64,000 bases of DNA from assembly GCA_021234155.1 (NCBI GenBank), contig JAJEKV010000003.1:25204874-25268873 (forward strand), in the 5' to 3' direction. This DNA is from Isoetes taiwanensis. Taxonomy: Eukaryota > Streptophyta > Lycopodiopsida > Isoetales > Isoetaceae. Below the pieces are notes generated by a model, which worked only from the letters and a program-made list of their open reading frames with translations, had not been told where the DNA came from and did not search any database. Of this stretch, positions 54,170 through 64,000 are shown one piece after another. Both the position numbers and the translations under genes were made by a program. How positions within the stretch are numbered: the stretch's first letter is position 1; the number at the start of each line of letters is the position of its first letter.

Positions 54170-55462
54170 ATTCCATGGATGCCATAGCCTGGCTCCAGAT
54201 TATCCATCTGTGCCCCATCCAATTTTGCATCTGCGCCCTCCGAAATTAAATCCATATTTACTGCTGCCAGATTAACAGCTCTAAGAATCGATTTGAAGAC
54301 GTCGGTTGCCTCTGAACCCTGCCAGAATAACTCCGCCATCGCCAAGCAGCTGCCCACAGAAGAACTCCACCATGCCCTGCCCTAACGCCCAAATTCGACA
54401 CGAACCCCACTTTTCTAATATAGACAGGAACAAAAATGGCATGACTCCAGTTGTAAAAATTAGGCCTTCCCCAAAAAAAAACCAATACAACCCATTCGAC
54501 CATTGCCAAACCAAACCCAAATTTGTGAGTCAGCAAAATACCATTTTTAGATACGAATACATGCCTTAACCTTGCAAAATCTTATGTTACACGACCCCCC
54601 AACAACATTTTGGTAACCTAATCATGAGAGGACTATTTGCAATTTCATATGGCTAAGTATGATTGAAATTGCATTAATGAAAGGACTATTCGGAATTCCA
54701 TATGCTGTTTGTCTATTGTTCATTAATAGGTTCCTACGTGAGGTATTTTTTGCATGAGTTAACTAACAATACAACAAAGCTTTCTGACGAGAATAGGACT
54801 GCCAAAAAACAGCATTATGGCAGAGTGGTAATTTTAACAGATCTCTTTAAAACTAACTAAACAGGAATGCATCATGTTAACTAAACAAAAATATCATTTC
54901 ATTATAGGCACTGCATGTTACATGTCAAAGCCCGGAGGGGCTGTTGCAATAGCATGGCCACGAAGAGCTGTACAAAGGAGGAAAATACAAAAGAATGGCA
55001 TGGGGGGAGGCATATAGCCACACCCACTGCAGGCCCGAAAAATCTGTGCGTAGAATTGGCAGCGGCATCAAGATGCAACAGGGGATTGGAAGAGAATGTT
55101 ATACTCTCATCTATAACCAGCTCTGCATCTAATGTGGCCCGCTCCAGTTGAGAGATGATCTCAAGTGACAATGCCACAGCATGTGCAACTTCCACCGGAG
55201 TTAGCAAAGTGTTGCGAATGCTAAATGTTATTGTTTTAGTGGTAACTGTAGAAGAGAAGGAATGAGGCCTTGGGCTCTTGTGTGGGGATGGAGTTTTTTG
55301 AGGTTGCTTTCCCCTTCAAGTTGTGTCTCTAAACTAATTACTGGTGCAACGCTCCATTGTTGTTTATGAGAAACAAGGACCAATCTGCATTTACAGAAGA
55401 AAGTTAAAAACATGCATAGGAGAAGGCAGCCAATGAGGATCCATAATCATACCTTGCATGAT
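54170..55462. other. No identified gene
   Basis: A minus-strand ORF at 55207-54902 (VEVAHAVALSLEIISQLERA, DAELVIDESITFSS) is protein-like but unrecognised. The remainder shows no feature. Confidence 0.4.
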
Positions 55463-55923
55463 TGTTAGTCTTGTGCCTCCTGGTACATACGACGGACCAG
55501 GTCAAGAACAAGGATCCACAGTCAACCACGGGTCAGACATCCAAGGCCTTACAGAAGACCAAGCCGCAGAAAAGGAGGCGCTCAGATAAGTGACGGGTCA
55601 TCACCGCCCGCGTTAGCGTGATCCCAGGCACCTCAAGAGGCACCGCCAGCATTCCTGCAAATCAGGCCTCCTTCTAGGAGTCGGCACCGAGATCAGTCAG
55701 AGTGTCTATATTGGGCCAAAGGCCATTGTACTATATATATGAGTAGAGCTAGCACATGGTTTTTAGATGAGTTTTGAGTCTTGTCTCTTTTCAGTCTTCT
55801 CTCTATTGCGAGAGCTCATGTATGATCATCATTGATATCAAGGAAGCTTATCATTTTCCTCTCATTTTTCTCTTTGTTCTGTTTTCTTCTTCTTGTTCTC
55901 TTCTTGCAAATCCCGCGTGACAT
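55463..55923 (+). repeat. Probable 5' LTR of large gypsy element
   Basis: Begins TGTTAGTCTTGTGCC, contains a TATA box and a pyrimidine-rich leader, and ends ...CGCGTGACA near 55923. No partner LTR lies in the window and no standard primer site was recognised, so limits are approximate. Confidence 0.5.
55731..55741 (+). promoter_or_regulatory. TATA box of gypsy LTR
   Basis: CTATATATATG sits mid-LTR where the U3 promoter is expected. Confidence 0.6.
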
Positions 55924-56263
55924 AGTCCCCCGGACTCTCCTGTTAGATCCACGGGTCCTCACAGAGGACTGTCTTCCAGGAGTTCGAAACCTGACCCTAA
56001 ACACCGCCGCCAGCCGCTGCGGGTGCGATTCAATCCTACTTTCGGCCGCCATGTCCGTCAGGAAACTTCACGCCAGAAGAACTCCTTTCTCAGACGGCAT
56101 CTCGCTTGGAGCGTCATCATCGACGGGAAACTGTTCGCGACATGTATGGATCTGCTTATGACATTGAGGGAGGCCACCTTCGGTCTAGGGCTCAGTCGGC
56201 GCCACCCACCCCCTCGTGTCTGTCTCGCCCCGGTTCCCGCCCCAAAGCGTGCAAACATTGCTC

Positions 56264-57814
56264 ATGACCTCGGTCCACCTCATCACTATCGGGGAGCCAT
56301 ATCCGGCTCAACCTTCTCCACCTTACTTTCATACCCCTGATCATGCCTACATTCATCACTCTTCAGGCCATACGCCCCTTCCTTCACAACCATCATCTCC
56401 CCCGGGTGGCCAGGGATATCCACATGTCTCTTTTAAGCCTACCGGAATTTCCTTTCCCTACATTTCCCACCACTCTTCCCTGTTTACAACCCTTACCAGG
56501 CCTCAAAACCAATGCTCGGGCACCTTGGGTCCCTCAACCGCAGATCACCCCTTCATCGTGGTCCTTCCGGGCACTATACCACCTTCAACTCCACCTCAAT
56601 ATAATCCCTACACTGTTCCTGTCCAGCCAAGCACTTTCACCTCTACCTTTCAGACCCTTAAACTGACTTATCCCACCTTTGGCAACACAAAAGGCAAACC
56701 TTTAGACCAAAGTGCTCAGGCCCACATGGAAGAATTTGAGGCTCTGGCTGTCCTGAATGGTCATGCGCAACCTCAACTGAAATTCCACATCTTTTCCACC
56801 ACATTGCGTGGCTCTCCTCATCAATGGCTCATGTCCAACAAAAGCCACTGGAAACAAGATTGGTCCGAAATGAGAACTGCTTTTCTTTCTCATTATGGGA
56901 CCACGGATGATGATCAGCTTCATCTCAAGCAACTCAATGAACTTCAACAAGAGCCCATGGAGTCTGCCCGGGATTTTGCAGATCAACTTCACATTCTGCT
57001 CAGTAAACTCAAAGAGTACCCAACACAGAGCCAGATCTTGGTCTGGTTTCTCCAAGGACTTCCTCTAGCTATCAGACTCATGGCGGAATACACAAGCGTC
57101 CCAAGACTTTGGAGCGGGGCTATCGACCTTGTCAATCACTCCGTCAATGTTTCCCCGTGGGCGCGGGCTCTTGGGAGCTCCCTTTCATTCCACTCTGTCA
57201 TGGTTCTATAGGCGGTCATCCAGCCTCAACACGCCAATCCAGCGGTAGCGATCCGGATCCGGTGCCATATCTGCAAATACCAAGGCCACTTGGCAAATGA
57301 GTGCAACTCCACCAATGGCCCGCCTCATTGCAAAAGATGCAACATGTGCAATCATGCCACGGAAGAGTGCACTCGCACTCATCCAACACCTTTCCGCAAC
57401 AAACTGGTTTATCAAGCGCAAACCACACCTTAGCAACAATCGCACTATCAACAGCCACCACTGCAGGCGCAACCCAATCAACTCTATCAGCAACAGGAGC
57501 CACAACGGGGACCCAACCAACGCCCCCCTTTTGATCCTTCTAAAGCTCAGTGTTATCACTGTCAAGAATGGGGTCATACCACCACGGCATGTCCTCAACT
57601 TCCACAAGTTCAGGTGCAGCTTCCTGGCACCAATCAGACCACATCGGTCCGCCTCACACGGCTTACCCGGCTACGGATTGCTAATGGCAAACAAGGCCCG
57701 CCCCTGTTCTTAAGAAGCCACCTCTGGCGCCAAAGAATCACGTTATCAACCAGCTCCTGCCAATCAACCTCAGATGGATCAACAAGCACAGGAAGAGATT
57801 TTTCAGGCTCTTAA
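56264..57814 (+). pseudogene. gag polyprotein with two stops
   Basis: The first ATG of this frame is 56264 (MTSVHLITIGEPYPAQPS). A Pro-rich N-terminal part leads to the capsid-like region (HMEEFEALAVLNGHAQPQLK, GSPHQWLMSNKSHWKQDW, MRTAFLSHYG). Gag packages the element RNA. The nucleocapsid part has three CX2CX4HX4C knuckles: CHICKYQGHLANEC, CKRCNMCNHATEEC and CYHCQEWGHTTTAC (57263-57590). In-frame TAGs at 57209-57211 and about 57432 break the frame; both fit single-base changes. Some sequence before the first TAG may also be frameshifted. Confidence 0.82.
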
Positions 57815-58418
57815 TCCTCCCGTCCAGCCATCAAATTGGGTTGGTTTGGTTTCACGCCAGACCAGGGCATCACGTCCCTTGACCATTATTCCAAATGGCA
57901 CGCAACCTGCCTTTGCAGTTGACACCATTCCTCATGAGGAAGAAAAAAAGGTTCATTTTGCGCCTGACTTGGAGAAACTTATGCCGCATGTCATGCCTAA
58001 AGTTCGCCAAAGCATTTTGAACCTCATGCAAGCTGCTGAAGGCCGCACGTTGGCAAATGTTCATGCCACCACCAGAGCTCAACAAAGGCAAGATACATCT
58101 TCCACCTCTCAACCTCCACGCTCTCAGACATATCCCAATATTGCTGCCGAGGTTGACTTACTCAAAGAAGTTGCTGCTTCATTGCCACGCACTCCAGCAC
58201 CCATGGAACCAGCAGATCCTTTTTCTCATGTGCCTTTGGAACTCCAAGAGGAGCTGGCAAAAATCAAAATCCCCTTAAGTTTGGCAACAATTTTGAAACT
58301 ACGTCCGCTCTCAAGGACCCGGTTACCCCCGATTTGTTTTTGGTTGGGGCTGTTGCTACCTCTACCCCCACGGTCCATGCCACGGTGGGTAATCAGCAAG
58401 TCAACCATGTTCAAATAG
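57774..58418 (+). pseudogene. gag-pol linker region
   Basis: A separate frame overlapping the gag end reads FQALNPPVQPSNWVGLVS, then EEEKKVHFAPDLEKLMPHV and FSHVPLELQEELAKIKIP. This kind of linker precedes the protease. The final ~35 codons are out of frame relative to the protease start, so another shift lies near 58280-58330. Confidence 0.6.
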
Positions 58419-58894
58419 ATGGAGGTAGCGCAGTTAATCTCATAACGGATAAACTCCGCAAACAAATGGGCATCAAAGAACTTTATCGTGCCCCATATGA
58501 CATCAAATTGGCTAATGGCCATATCACGAGACCTCAAGGCGTCACGCCTCTTCTTTACATCAACATTGGTGACCTCCGATTCCCTTTGGAATTTGGAGTT
58601 TGGAAGGCTGGGGAAGATCCCGGTGATTATGAAATGTTGGTTGGCCGACCTTTTCTCCGCCAGGCCAAGAGTATCCATTATTGGGCCACGGATCAGTTAG
58701 TCATCACCGATGGTCACCTCAATGCCACCATGGACTTGGAAACAGGCAAGATCATTTCTGTTGAACATGCTGAACCCTCTCTCTCAGACACAGATTCTGA
58801 GGAAGCTCAGAATATCTATCAAGTTCAGGCTCCACCCGCGAGTCTGCCTCTGTCATCCTATACCCCGCATATGCTGATCCTTGGGGCGAAATGA
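58334..58894 (+). CDS. Retrotransposon aspartic protease region
   Basis: This would cleave the gag-pol polyprotein. The active-site loop is IDGGSAVNLI, a DGG variant of the usual D-S/T-G found in some plant gypsy lineages. The flap and second half follow: YDIKLANGHI, LRFPLEFGVWK and YEMLVGRPFLRQ (equivalent to the hydrophobic-G-R/D end motif). The frame ends at a TGA after LILGAK; the next frame (58891) overlaps it by 4 bp and carries the linker to RT. The DGG variant may be natural rather than a defect. Confidence 0.78.
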   Translation: MFLVGAVATSTPTVHATVGNQQVNHVQIDGGSAVNLITDKLRKQMGIKELYRAPYDIKLANGHITRPQGVTPLLYINIGDLRFPLEFGVWKAGEDPGDYEMLVGRPFLRQAKSIHYWATDQLVITDGHLNATMDLETGKIISVEHAEPSLSDTDSEEAQNIYQVQAPPASLPLSSYTPHMLILGAK

Positions 58895-60402
58895 CTCTTG
58901 ATCAGGACCAGGCTGTGGCGGCTTTGCTTGACCCCTACCTGGCTCCTTGCAATCGCATTCAATGGGTTGATCACTTTTCAGATGTGGAATCTCCTGCAGC
59001 TCCTGTCGATGTCCACGCTGTCATGAAACAACCTCTGCTTGATGAAACTCAGCAACCTCTCTTTTTCACCACGCAGAGTGCCACGCATCCTGTTATGCTT
59101 CAACCTCATGCACACATTGTCCAGGACACAGAAGTGATACCCCATATTCAGACTCCTGAAGTCGAGATAGTGGACGTAGGCAACAATCAGCATGTCCGCC
59201 TTGCTGCCAATCTTCCAACCCCCTATCGTAACAGGGCCGTCAAACTCTTCAAAAAGTTCAAATACATTTTCACCTGGAGCTACAGAGATCTTTGGGGAAT
59301 CAATAAAAGCTTGGGGGAACTCACCATTCCTACCAAATCTGATGCACGTCCAGTTTAGCAACGACAGTACCGGCTCAACCCTAATTACCGCGGATCGCGG
59401 CCAAGGCGGAAATTGACAAACTCCTTGCCGGGTTTGATCTATGAGGTCAAACATTCGAATGGGTGAGCCCCATAGTCATTGCACTCAAACACAATGGTAA
59501 GATCCGCGTTTGCGTGGACACCGAAAACTCAATCGGGCCACCTGAGCGTGATCATTTTCCACTTCCCTTCACGGACCGAGGTCCGGAAGAGGTTCTTTGG
59601 ACATGAGATGTACTCCTTCATGGATGGTTTTTTTCGCTACAATCGATCTCAATCAAAGAATCGATCAACTCAAGACTACTTTCACCACCCCAGGTGGGGC
59701 ACTTTTTTTGCCTACAAGATGGTTCCTTTTGGCTTATCCAACTCTCCATCCACGTTTCAACGCATCATGCTCTCAGTTTTTCATGATTTCATGAAGGAAA
59801 ATCCCTTCTTACAAATTTTTCAAGATGACTTCTCTGCCTACAGTTCCATGGCTGATCATTTGGATAAATTGGAACTCGTCTTTCAGAAATGTGATGAGTC
59901 CGGCATTAGTCTCAATCCTGAGAAATGCACCTTTTGCGCCACCTCGTGTGTTACGTAGGGCCACGTTGTCGCCAGAAAGCGGTATCACCACAGATCCCCG
60001 CCAAAATCGGGCTTGTGTGCTCAAGGCTCAAGCACCGGCCAATATCAAGGAGACACGCTCTTTCCCGGGTAAGGTCAATTATTACTCCACCTTCATTCCC
60101 CGGACTAGCGTACCATTGCAGATCCCATTCATAAACTCACGGGTGATGAATCCACCTGGGCTTGGAATTCCCAGGCGGATGCTGCTTTCCAACAGTTGAA
60201 GCTTTTGCTTACTCAGGCCCCGGTTCTTGTTCCTCCTCAATGGGACAAGCCCTTTCATGTTCATGTCGATGTCTCGGCGTTTGCTATTGGAGCTGTTCTT
60301 TCTCAAGAATATGATCGCATTAATCGACAAACCAAAACCGTCGCCCGGTAGAAAACTCAATTTGGCTGGCGCAACTACTATTCTCGCCACAGGCGTGAAG
60401 CT
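58891..60402 (+). pseudogene. Broken RT and first part of RNase H
   Basis: The linker 58891-59358 ends with KYIFTWSYRDLWG, typical of the RT entry, then a TAG. RT pieces: VIALKHNGKIRVCVD (about 59477-59520), then TTFTTPGGALF and the other-frame YKMVPFGLSNSPSTFQRI (about 59715-59765). The catalytic box reads FQDDFS. GISLNPEKCTF follows, then a stop at 59958. RNase H pieces from 60150 include FHVHVDVSAFAIGAVLSQ and a TAG near 60350. At least four frame changes. Confidence 0.82.
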
Positions 60403-62028
60403 TTGGGTCTCATTTCCGTGTCCAACGCCTTCCGTCACTACCTTCAGGCGGTGATCAAATTCTTTGTTGACCACCAAGCACTCCTTTATTTGATCAACAA
60501 ATCCACGCCCACGGGCCGCATTGCTCGTTGGGTCCTTCTTCTCCAAGAATTTGCCCCTTTTGAAATTGTTCACAAGGCAGGCAAATCTCATGTTGTCCCG
60601 GATTATCTTTCACGCATCCACACAGATGATCCCTCTACTGGAGTCTCAGATGCCTTTCCTGACGCTCAATTCTTTTTGGTCACGGCAACCCCACATTGGT
60701 TCCATGACTTTCAGCAATACCTCCTCACAGGCGCCCTTCCACCAGAGGACACGACGCTCTCTCCTGCCAAGCGGCAATCCCGTCGACATCAATTTCTCCG
60801 CGAGGTCCGTGACTACACCATGGTTGCAGGACATCTCTACAAAAAGGGTAAGGATACCATCCTTCGACGCTGTGTTCTACCTCATGAAGTTCCAGATATT
60901 GTTCGAGAAGCTCATCAAGGGCTAGGTGGTGGTCATTTTCATGGTGACACCACGGCACGCAAAATCCTTCTAGCTGGGTATTTTTGGCCCACGCTCTTCA
61001 AAGACGCTCACGCCCACGCCCGCACGTGTGATGCTTGCCAGCGGGTGGGACGGCCCACGGCCCGTGACGCTCTTCCCTTGACGCTGGTCGCCACGCCACT
61101 TCCCTTCAGCAAATGGGGAATGGATTTTGTGGGACCCATCGATCCTCCTGCGCGGCACACCCGTGCCCGCTACATTCTGGTTCTCACTGACTACGCTACT
61201 AAATGGGCGGAAGCTTGCGCACTTCAAGACAACACTGCGGCAAGCACAGCCAAGGTCCTCTATCAACAAATTATCACGCGATTTGGCTGCCCCACGGAGC
61301 TGGTCAGTGATCGTGGTGTCCACTTTATCAATCATACCATCAAGGAGCTGACGGATTATCTCCTGATACATCATCACAAGAGCACACCTTACTATCCTCA
61401 AGGTAATGGTTTGGCAGAAAGCACCAACAAAATTCTGGTCACCATTCTCAAGAAAATTTGTGACGCTTCTCGCACTGACTGGCAAAACAAGCTTGCTACT
61501 GTTCTTTGGGCCTACAATACTTGTTTCAAAATCGCTACAGGTCACACTCCTTTCAAATTGGTTTATGGTCAGGAAGCTCTCATGCCGTTTGAATACATCC
61601 TACCCACTCTCCGTTTTCAACTGGATACTGCCCATAATCCGCCGGCTGCACTCAAAGAAAGGGTCTATCAATTGGAACAGTTGGATGAACTCCGAAGGGA
61701 TGCTTATATTCGTGTTCTTCATGGACAACGGTTGCAAAAATCTCTACATGACAAACATCTAAAGACAAAAACATTCAAAGAAGGAGATTTGGTTCTTCTT
61801 TATGATTCTCGGTACAAAATTTTTCCGGGTAAACTTAAGTTTCGTTGGCTTGGCCCTTATCAAATTGTTCAAGTGGTTCGACCCAGCGTTTTCCAACTGG
61901 CTGAGTTAGATGGCACTCCATTACCTACACTGGTTAATGGCTTTCGCCTCAAAACATTTCATCACACAGAAAGCGAAAATCAACAAACAGATGCTGTTCC
62001 AGACGCAACCACAACAGAAAGTGACTAA
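60403..62028 (+). CDS. RNase H end and integrase, intact ORF
   Basis: 541 residues. The first ~80 finish RNase H (FFVDHQALLYLINKS, FEIVHKAGKSHVVPDYLSR). Integrase follows: zinc motif HQGLGGGHFHGD and TCDACQR (about 165-210), and catalytic D in GMDFVGPID, D in SDRGVHFIN, E in GNGLAESTNK. The C-terminus has the GPY/F pattern (RWLGPYQIVQVVRPSVFQL) and ends TESD with no chromodomain, separating it from the element at 13-16 kb. The ATG at 60403 is internal to the polyprotein. This domain is undamaged although RT is broken, so loss of function is recent or patchy. Confidence 0.88.
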   Translation: MGLISVSNAFRHYLQAVIKFFVDHQALLYLINKSTPTGRIARWVLLLQEFAPFEIVHKAGKSHVVPDYLSRIHTDDPSTGVSDAFPDAQFFLVTATPHWFHDFQQYLLTGALPPEDTTLSPAKRQSRRHQFLREVRDYTMVAGHLYKKGKDTILRRCVLPHEVPDIVREAHQGLGGGHFHGDTTARKILLAGYFWPTLFKDAHAHARTCDACQRVGRPTARDALPLTLVATPLPFSKWGMDFVGPIDPPARHTRARYILVLTDYATKWAEACALQDNTAASTAKVLYQQIITRFGCPTELVSDRGVHFINHTIKELTDYLLIHHHKSTPYYPQGNGLAESTNKILVTILKKICDASRTDWQNKLATVLWAYNTCFKIATGHTPFKLVYGQEALMPFEYILPTLRFQLDTAHNPPAALKERVYQLEQLDELRRDAYIRVLHGQRLQKSLHDKHLKTKTFKEGDLVLLYDSRYKIFPGKLKFRWLGPYQIVQVVRPSVFQLAELDGTPLPTLVNGFRLKTFHHTESENQQTDAVPDATTTESD

Positions 62029-62169
62029 AACAGTGGCATATTTATATTATAGGTGGAAATTTTTACAAAATGTGGGCACAGCCCAGCTACTTCCGCTATG
62101 GGCACTGCCCTATATACAAAAACGGGCTCAGAGCCCTATCTACTACGTCCTAAGAAAAAAAACAACCCT

Positions 62170-62454
62170 CTACTCCGGGTTAGGAGCAGAGGTAATACGC
62201 AGGATGTGGTACCAATTCTGCTCAGGGTCCCAGCGGAGGTGTAGAATCACCTCCATTCCGTTGGTATGAGGATCGGCATGCTCAGCCATGCCGGCGCACC
62301 ACCCGTCCATAGCAATGCCACGATTGTGGCACCGCCAGAGGTCCAGACAGTCCATTTTACAAGTGATCCACTCCAGGCAATTGGAAGGCATAGTGCATTT
62401 GTCATGCAAACCAGCCGCAGACATACTGAGCGCCATGAGATGTCTTCGCTTCAC
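62170..62454 (-). CDS. Antisense ORF after pol
   Basis: A 94-codon minus-strand ORF (MKRRHLMALSMSAAG start; Trp- and Cys-rich NCLEWITCKMDCLDLWRC). A TATA-like CTATATAAG occurs on the minus strand at about 62475-62467, just upstream. Antisense ORFs between integrase and the 3' LTR are known from several plant gypsy elements. No domain recognised; coding status uncertain. An overlapping minus-strand ORF (62698-62402) is another candidate. Confidence 0.35.
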   Translation of the reverse strand: MKRRHLMALSMSAAGLHDKCTMPSNCLEWITCKMDCLDLWRCHNRGIAMDGWCAGMAEHADPHTNGMEVILHLRWDPEQNWYHILRITSAPNPE

Positions 62455-62975
62455 TCCAGGTTCGACTTATATAGCCAACCGAGGAACTCCATGTCGACGT
62501 GGACCAATCAGAAAATTCGCCAATGTGTTTGCAATGCAAGGATGTTTCTAAACTGAGAATCTTTTCTCCTGCCGCATATCTAGCCAGGGTACCCTCTGAC
62601 ACATTCGTTTTAATGATATCCCACTTCGAGTTGCCAGCATTAAATGCCATTGCTTCTTTTTCATACCCGTCAAACATTATTATGTGTCCTTTGGCCACTT
62701 GTCACCTCCGATCAATTTCTCACGTCTCATCTCCACCGTTCATTACTTCTCCCTTTGTTGTTTGGGGACTTAGCCAAAGTTTTGCCTCTCAATCGCCTCC
62801 TTGGCATCTTTCAACACCTGGCACCATCAACGGGTGCCGTTTCGTCCTCATCATGCCTCTTCGCCTGCATTAGCGCGCCCTAAACCTTTTTGCTCGTCCC
62901 TCTGCGCCTTCGTCCTCCGTTCTTTGCCTTCGTCTTCCGCCTTAGAATCATTGTTCTTTTCCGCAAATCTTTGCC

Positions 62976-64000
62976 ATGGCTGCACAATAATTTTCTACAC
63001 TTCAAGCTACTGCTCCCAGGGATCCGGCTCTTTTCGAGTCTGTATCTTTCTTGACGCCCACTTTCCGTGACGCCCTTGTTGGCCCGAATCGTGAAGTCGC
63101 AGAATGCCAGAAGCTTTACGAATTCTCTCAAATGGAACTTCCGGCTCCAAATCCTGACCAATTGAAGCAGTTCATCGCCAATATCGTCAACAGCCCGCAT
63201 GGATACACCACAGTGGTCGATGGCACCACCATTTCGCTGACTCAACACTTGATTTCAGAGGTATTCCATATTCCTTTGCAAACCCCTTGTTTATCTTGGT
63301 CTGCCATACAGGATCTAGATGTCACAGAGTTTGGTGCACCTCCTTATCATGCCAATGTGCATCGCCTGACAAATATCGACAAGCCTCATGAAACTTTTGT
63401 TAAGTTTCTGTGGCGCAAGTTCCTTGGGTATTCTATCAAGAACACACATATCAATAAGCCTTTCTATAATATCGTGCTCACTGCTACTCACTCCAACAAC
63501 CACATTGATTGGCCCCAATTAATGTTCTACCGTCTTCTCCAAGAAGTTGACCATCTTCGGGCTGCCACTTCTATTTCTGAAGTTTCTGTGGGAGGCCACC
63601 TTCAAGCCATCATCCGTCATTACTTTCCTCCCACACCTCCTCCTTCTCATGATTCCACTCAGCGGTCCCTTCCTCAGACTCACCAAGTTGGCACGTCACA
63701 CCCTTCCCCCTCTGGTCATGTCAACATTCTGCACTCACGTGTCACTGTCTCCTCCTCCGCTACAAAATCCAAGCCTTCCAGTTCACATCATGTCTCACAA
63801 ACATCGCAAACTAGGCAACAGCAGGCTCCACCACCACAGCACCCTCGTCAGTTGTTGTATCAGTATCAGCAGGATGCTCAAGCTGCTGTTCTCAAGTTAC
63901 AAGAATCCCAAGAAGCTCTTATGAATGGGGTTCAAACGGCCCTGGAGGCCTCAGATGCGGTTCACCGTGACCTTCAAGCTGCAACTGCACAAGTTCAAAC
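62976..64000 (+). pseudogene. Extra ORF downstream of pol, runs off window
   Basis: ATG at 62976 gives MAAQ, then a TAA at 62988-62990; after it the frame is open for 336 codons to the window end. Residues include SFLTPTFRDALVGPNREV, VDGTTISLTQHLISEVFHIP, KFLWRKFLGYSIKNTHINKP and HIDWPQLMFYRLLQEV, then a Ser/Pro/Gln-rich stretch and a coiled-coil-like Ala/Gln region. The folded half resembles, in pattern, the plant transposon-associated domain often encoded near gypsy pol genes (inferred). The TAA looks like a CAA change. If the first stop matters, the next ATG in frame is near 63129. Confidence 0.6.

Larger units (their letters stand above)
55463..64000 (+). mobile_element. Large Ty3/gypsy element, 3' end beyond window
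   Basis: In order: probable 5' LTR, gag with three zinc knuckles, protease, RT and RNase H (broken), intact integrase without chromodomain, antisense ORFs, and a long ORF that runs off the window. Non-chromodomain pol plus extra ORFs between integrase and the 3' LTR suggests the Tat/Ogre-like branch; this is inferred from layout. Several stops and frame changes indicate a dead copy. Confidence 0.8.

Noticed and set aside
1-64000. tRNA, rRNA, CRISPR, plastid or mitochondrial DNA
   Set aside because: No cloverleaf with intact acceptor stem, no rRNA core, no spaced identical repeats and no organelle gene recognised.

Overview
This is a gene-poor, AT-rich plant nuclear window packed with nested transposable elements. 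Evidence for a land-plant nuclear genome: an L1-type LINE with endonuclease, reverse transcriptase and zinc-finger regions, a chromodomain Ty3/gypsy element, a second non-chromodomain gypsy element, a CACTA-like DNA transposon, a Helitron-like 3' end, and exon pieces of a plant pirin. I cannot name the species. The mix would fit a large non-flowering-plant genome such as a fern or lycophyte, but that is a guess. No tRNA or rRNA gene, CRISPR array or organelle segment was recognised.

Layout. 0.4-3.2 kb: broken non-L1 LINE (minus strand) interrupted by a 322-bp MITE. 3.3-8.6 kb: a gene-like minus-strand reading frame split by a complete, young LTR element (3811-8622) that has no pol and encodes one unfamiliar acidic protein; its left LTR carries a 2.46-kb insert. 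8.6-13 kb: mostly unassigned, with one short retroposed fragment flanked by 13-bp target duplications. 13-16.3 kb: 5'-truncated chromovirus. 16.3-18.4 kb: tandem repeats and copy A of an unidentified duplicated gene fragment. 18.6-25.1 kb: 5'-truncated L1 LINE with an intact ORF2 and an extra downstream ORF. 23.7-41.5 kb: two tandem copies of a ~6.4-kb segment (23698-30085 and 31438-41472); copy 2 has gained a second 322-bp MITE (34475-34796) and a 4168-bp CACTA-like element (36790-40957) that carries pirin exon remnants. 42-43.4 kb: copy B of the duplicated fragment, with nested small palindromic elements. 43.4-55.4 kb: mostly unassigned sequence with small repeats, a possible plastid-targeting exon, a Helitron-like end and SINE-like units. 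55.5-64 kb: a large gypsy element (LTR, gag, protease, broken RT/RNase H, intact integrase, antisense ORFs and a further ORF running off the window).

The window reads best as a record of insertion order. The 6.4-kb segment was duplicated after the L1 LINE had inserted; the MITE and the CACTA-like element then entered copy 2. For both insertions copy 1 preserves the matching empty site, so element ends and target duplications can be read directly. The strongest candidates for something undescribed are the pirin-carrying CACTA-like element, the 322-bp MITE family with 4-bp target duplications, and the pol-less LTR element with its unfamiliar protein.
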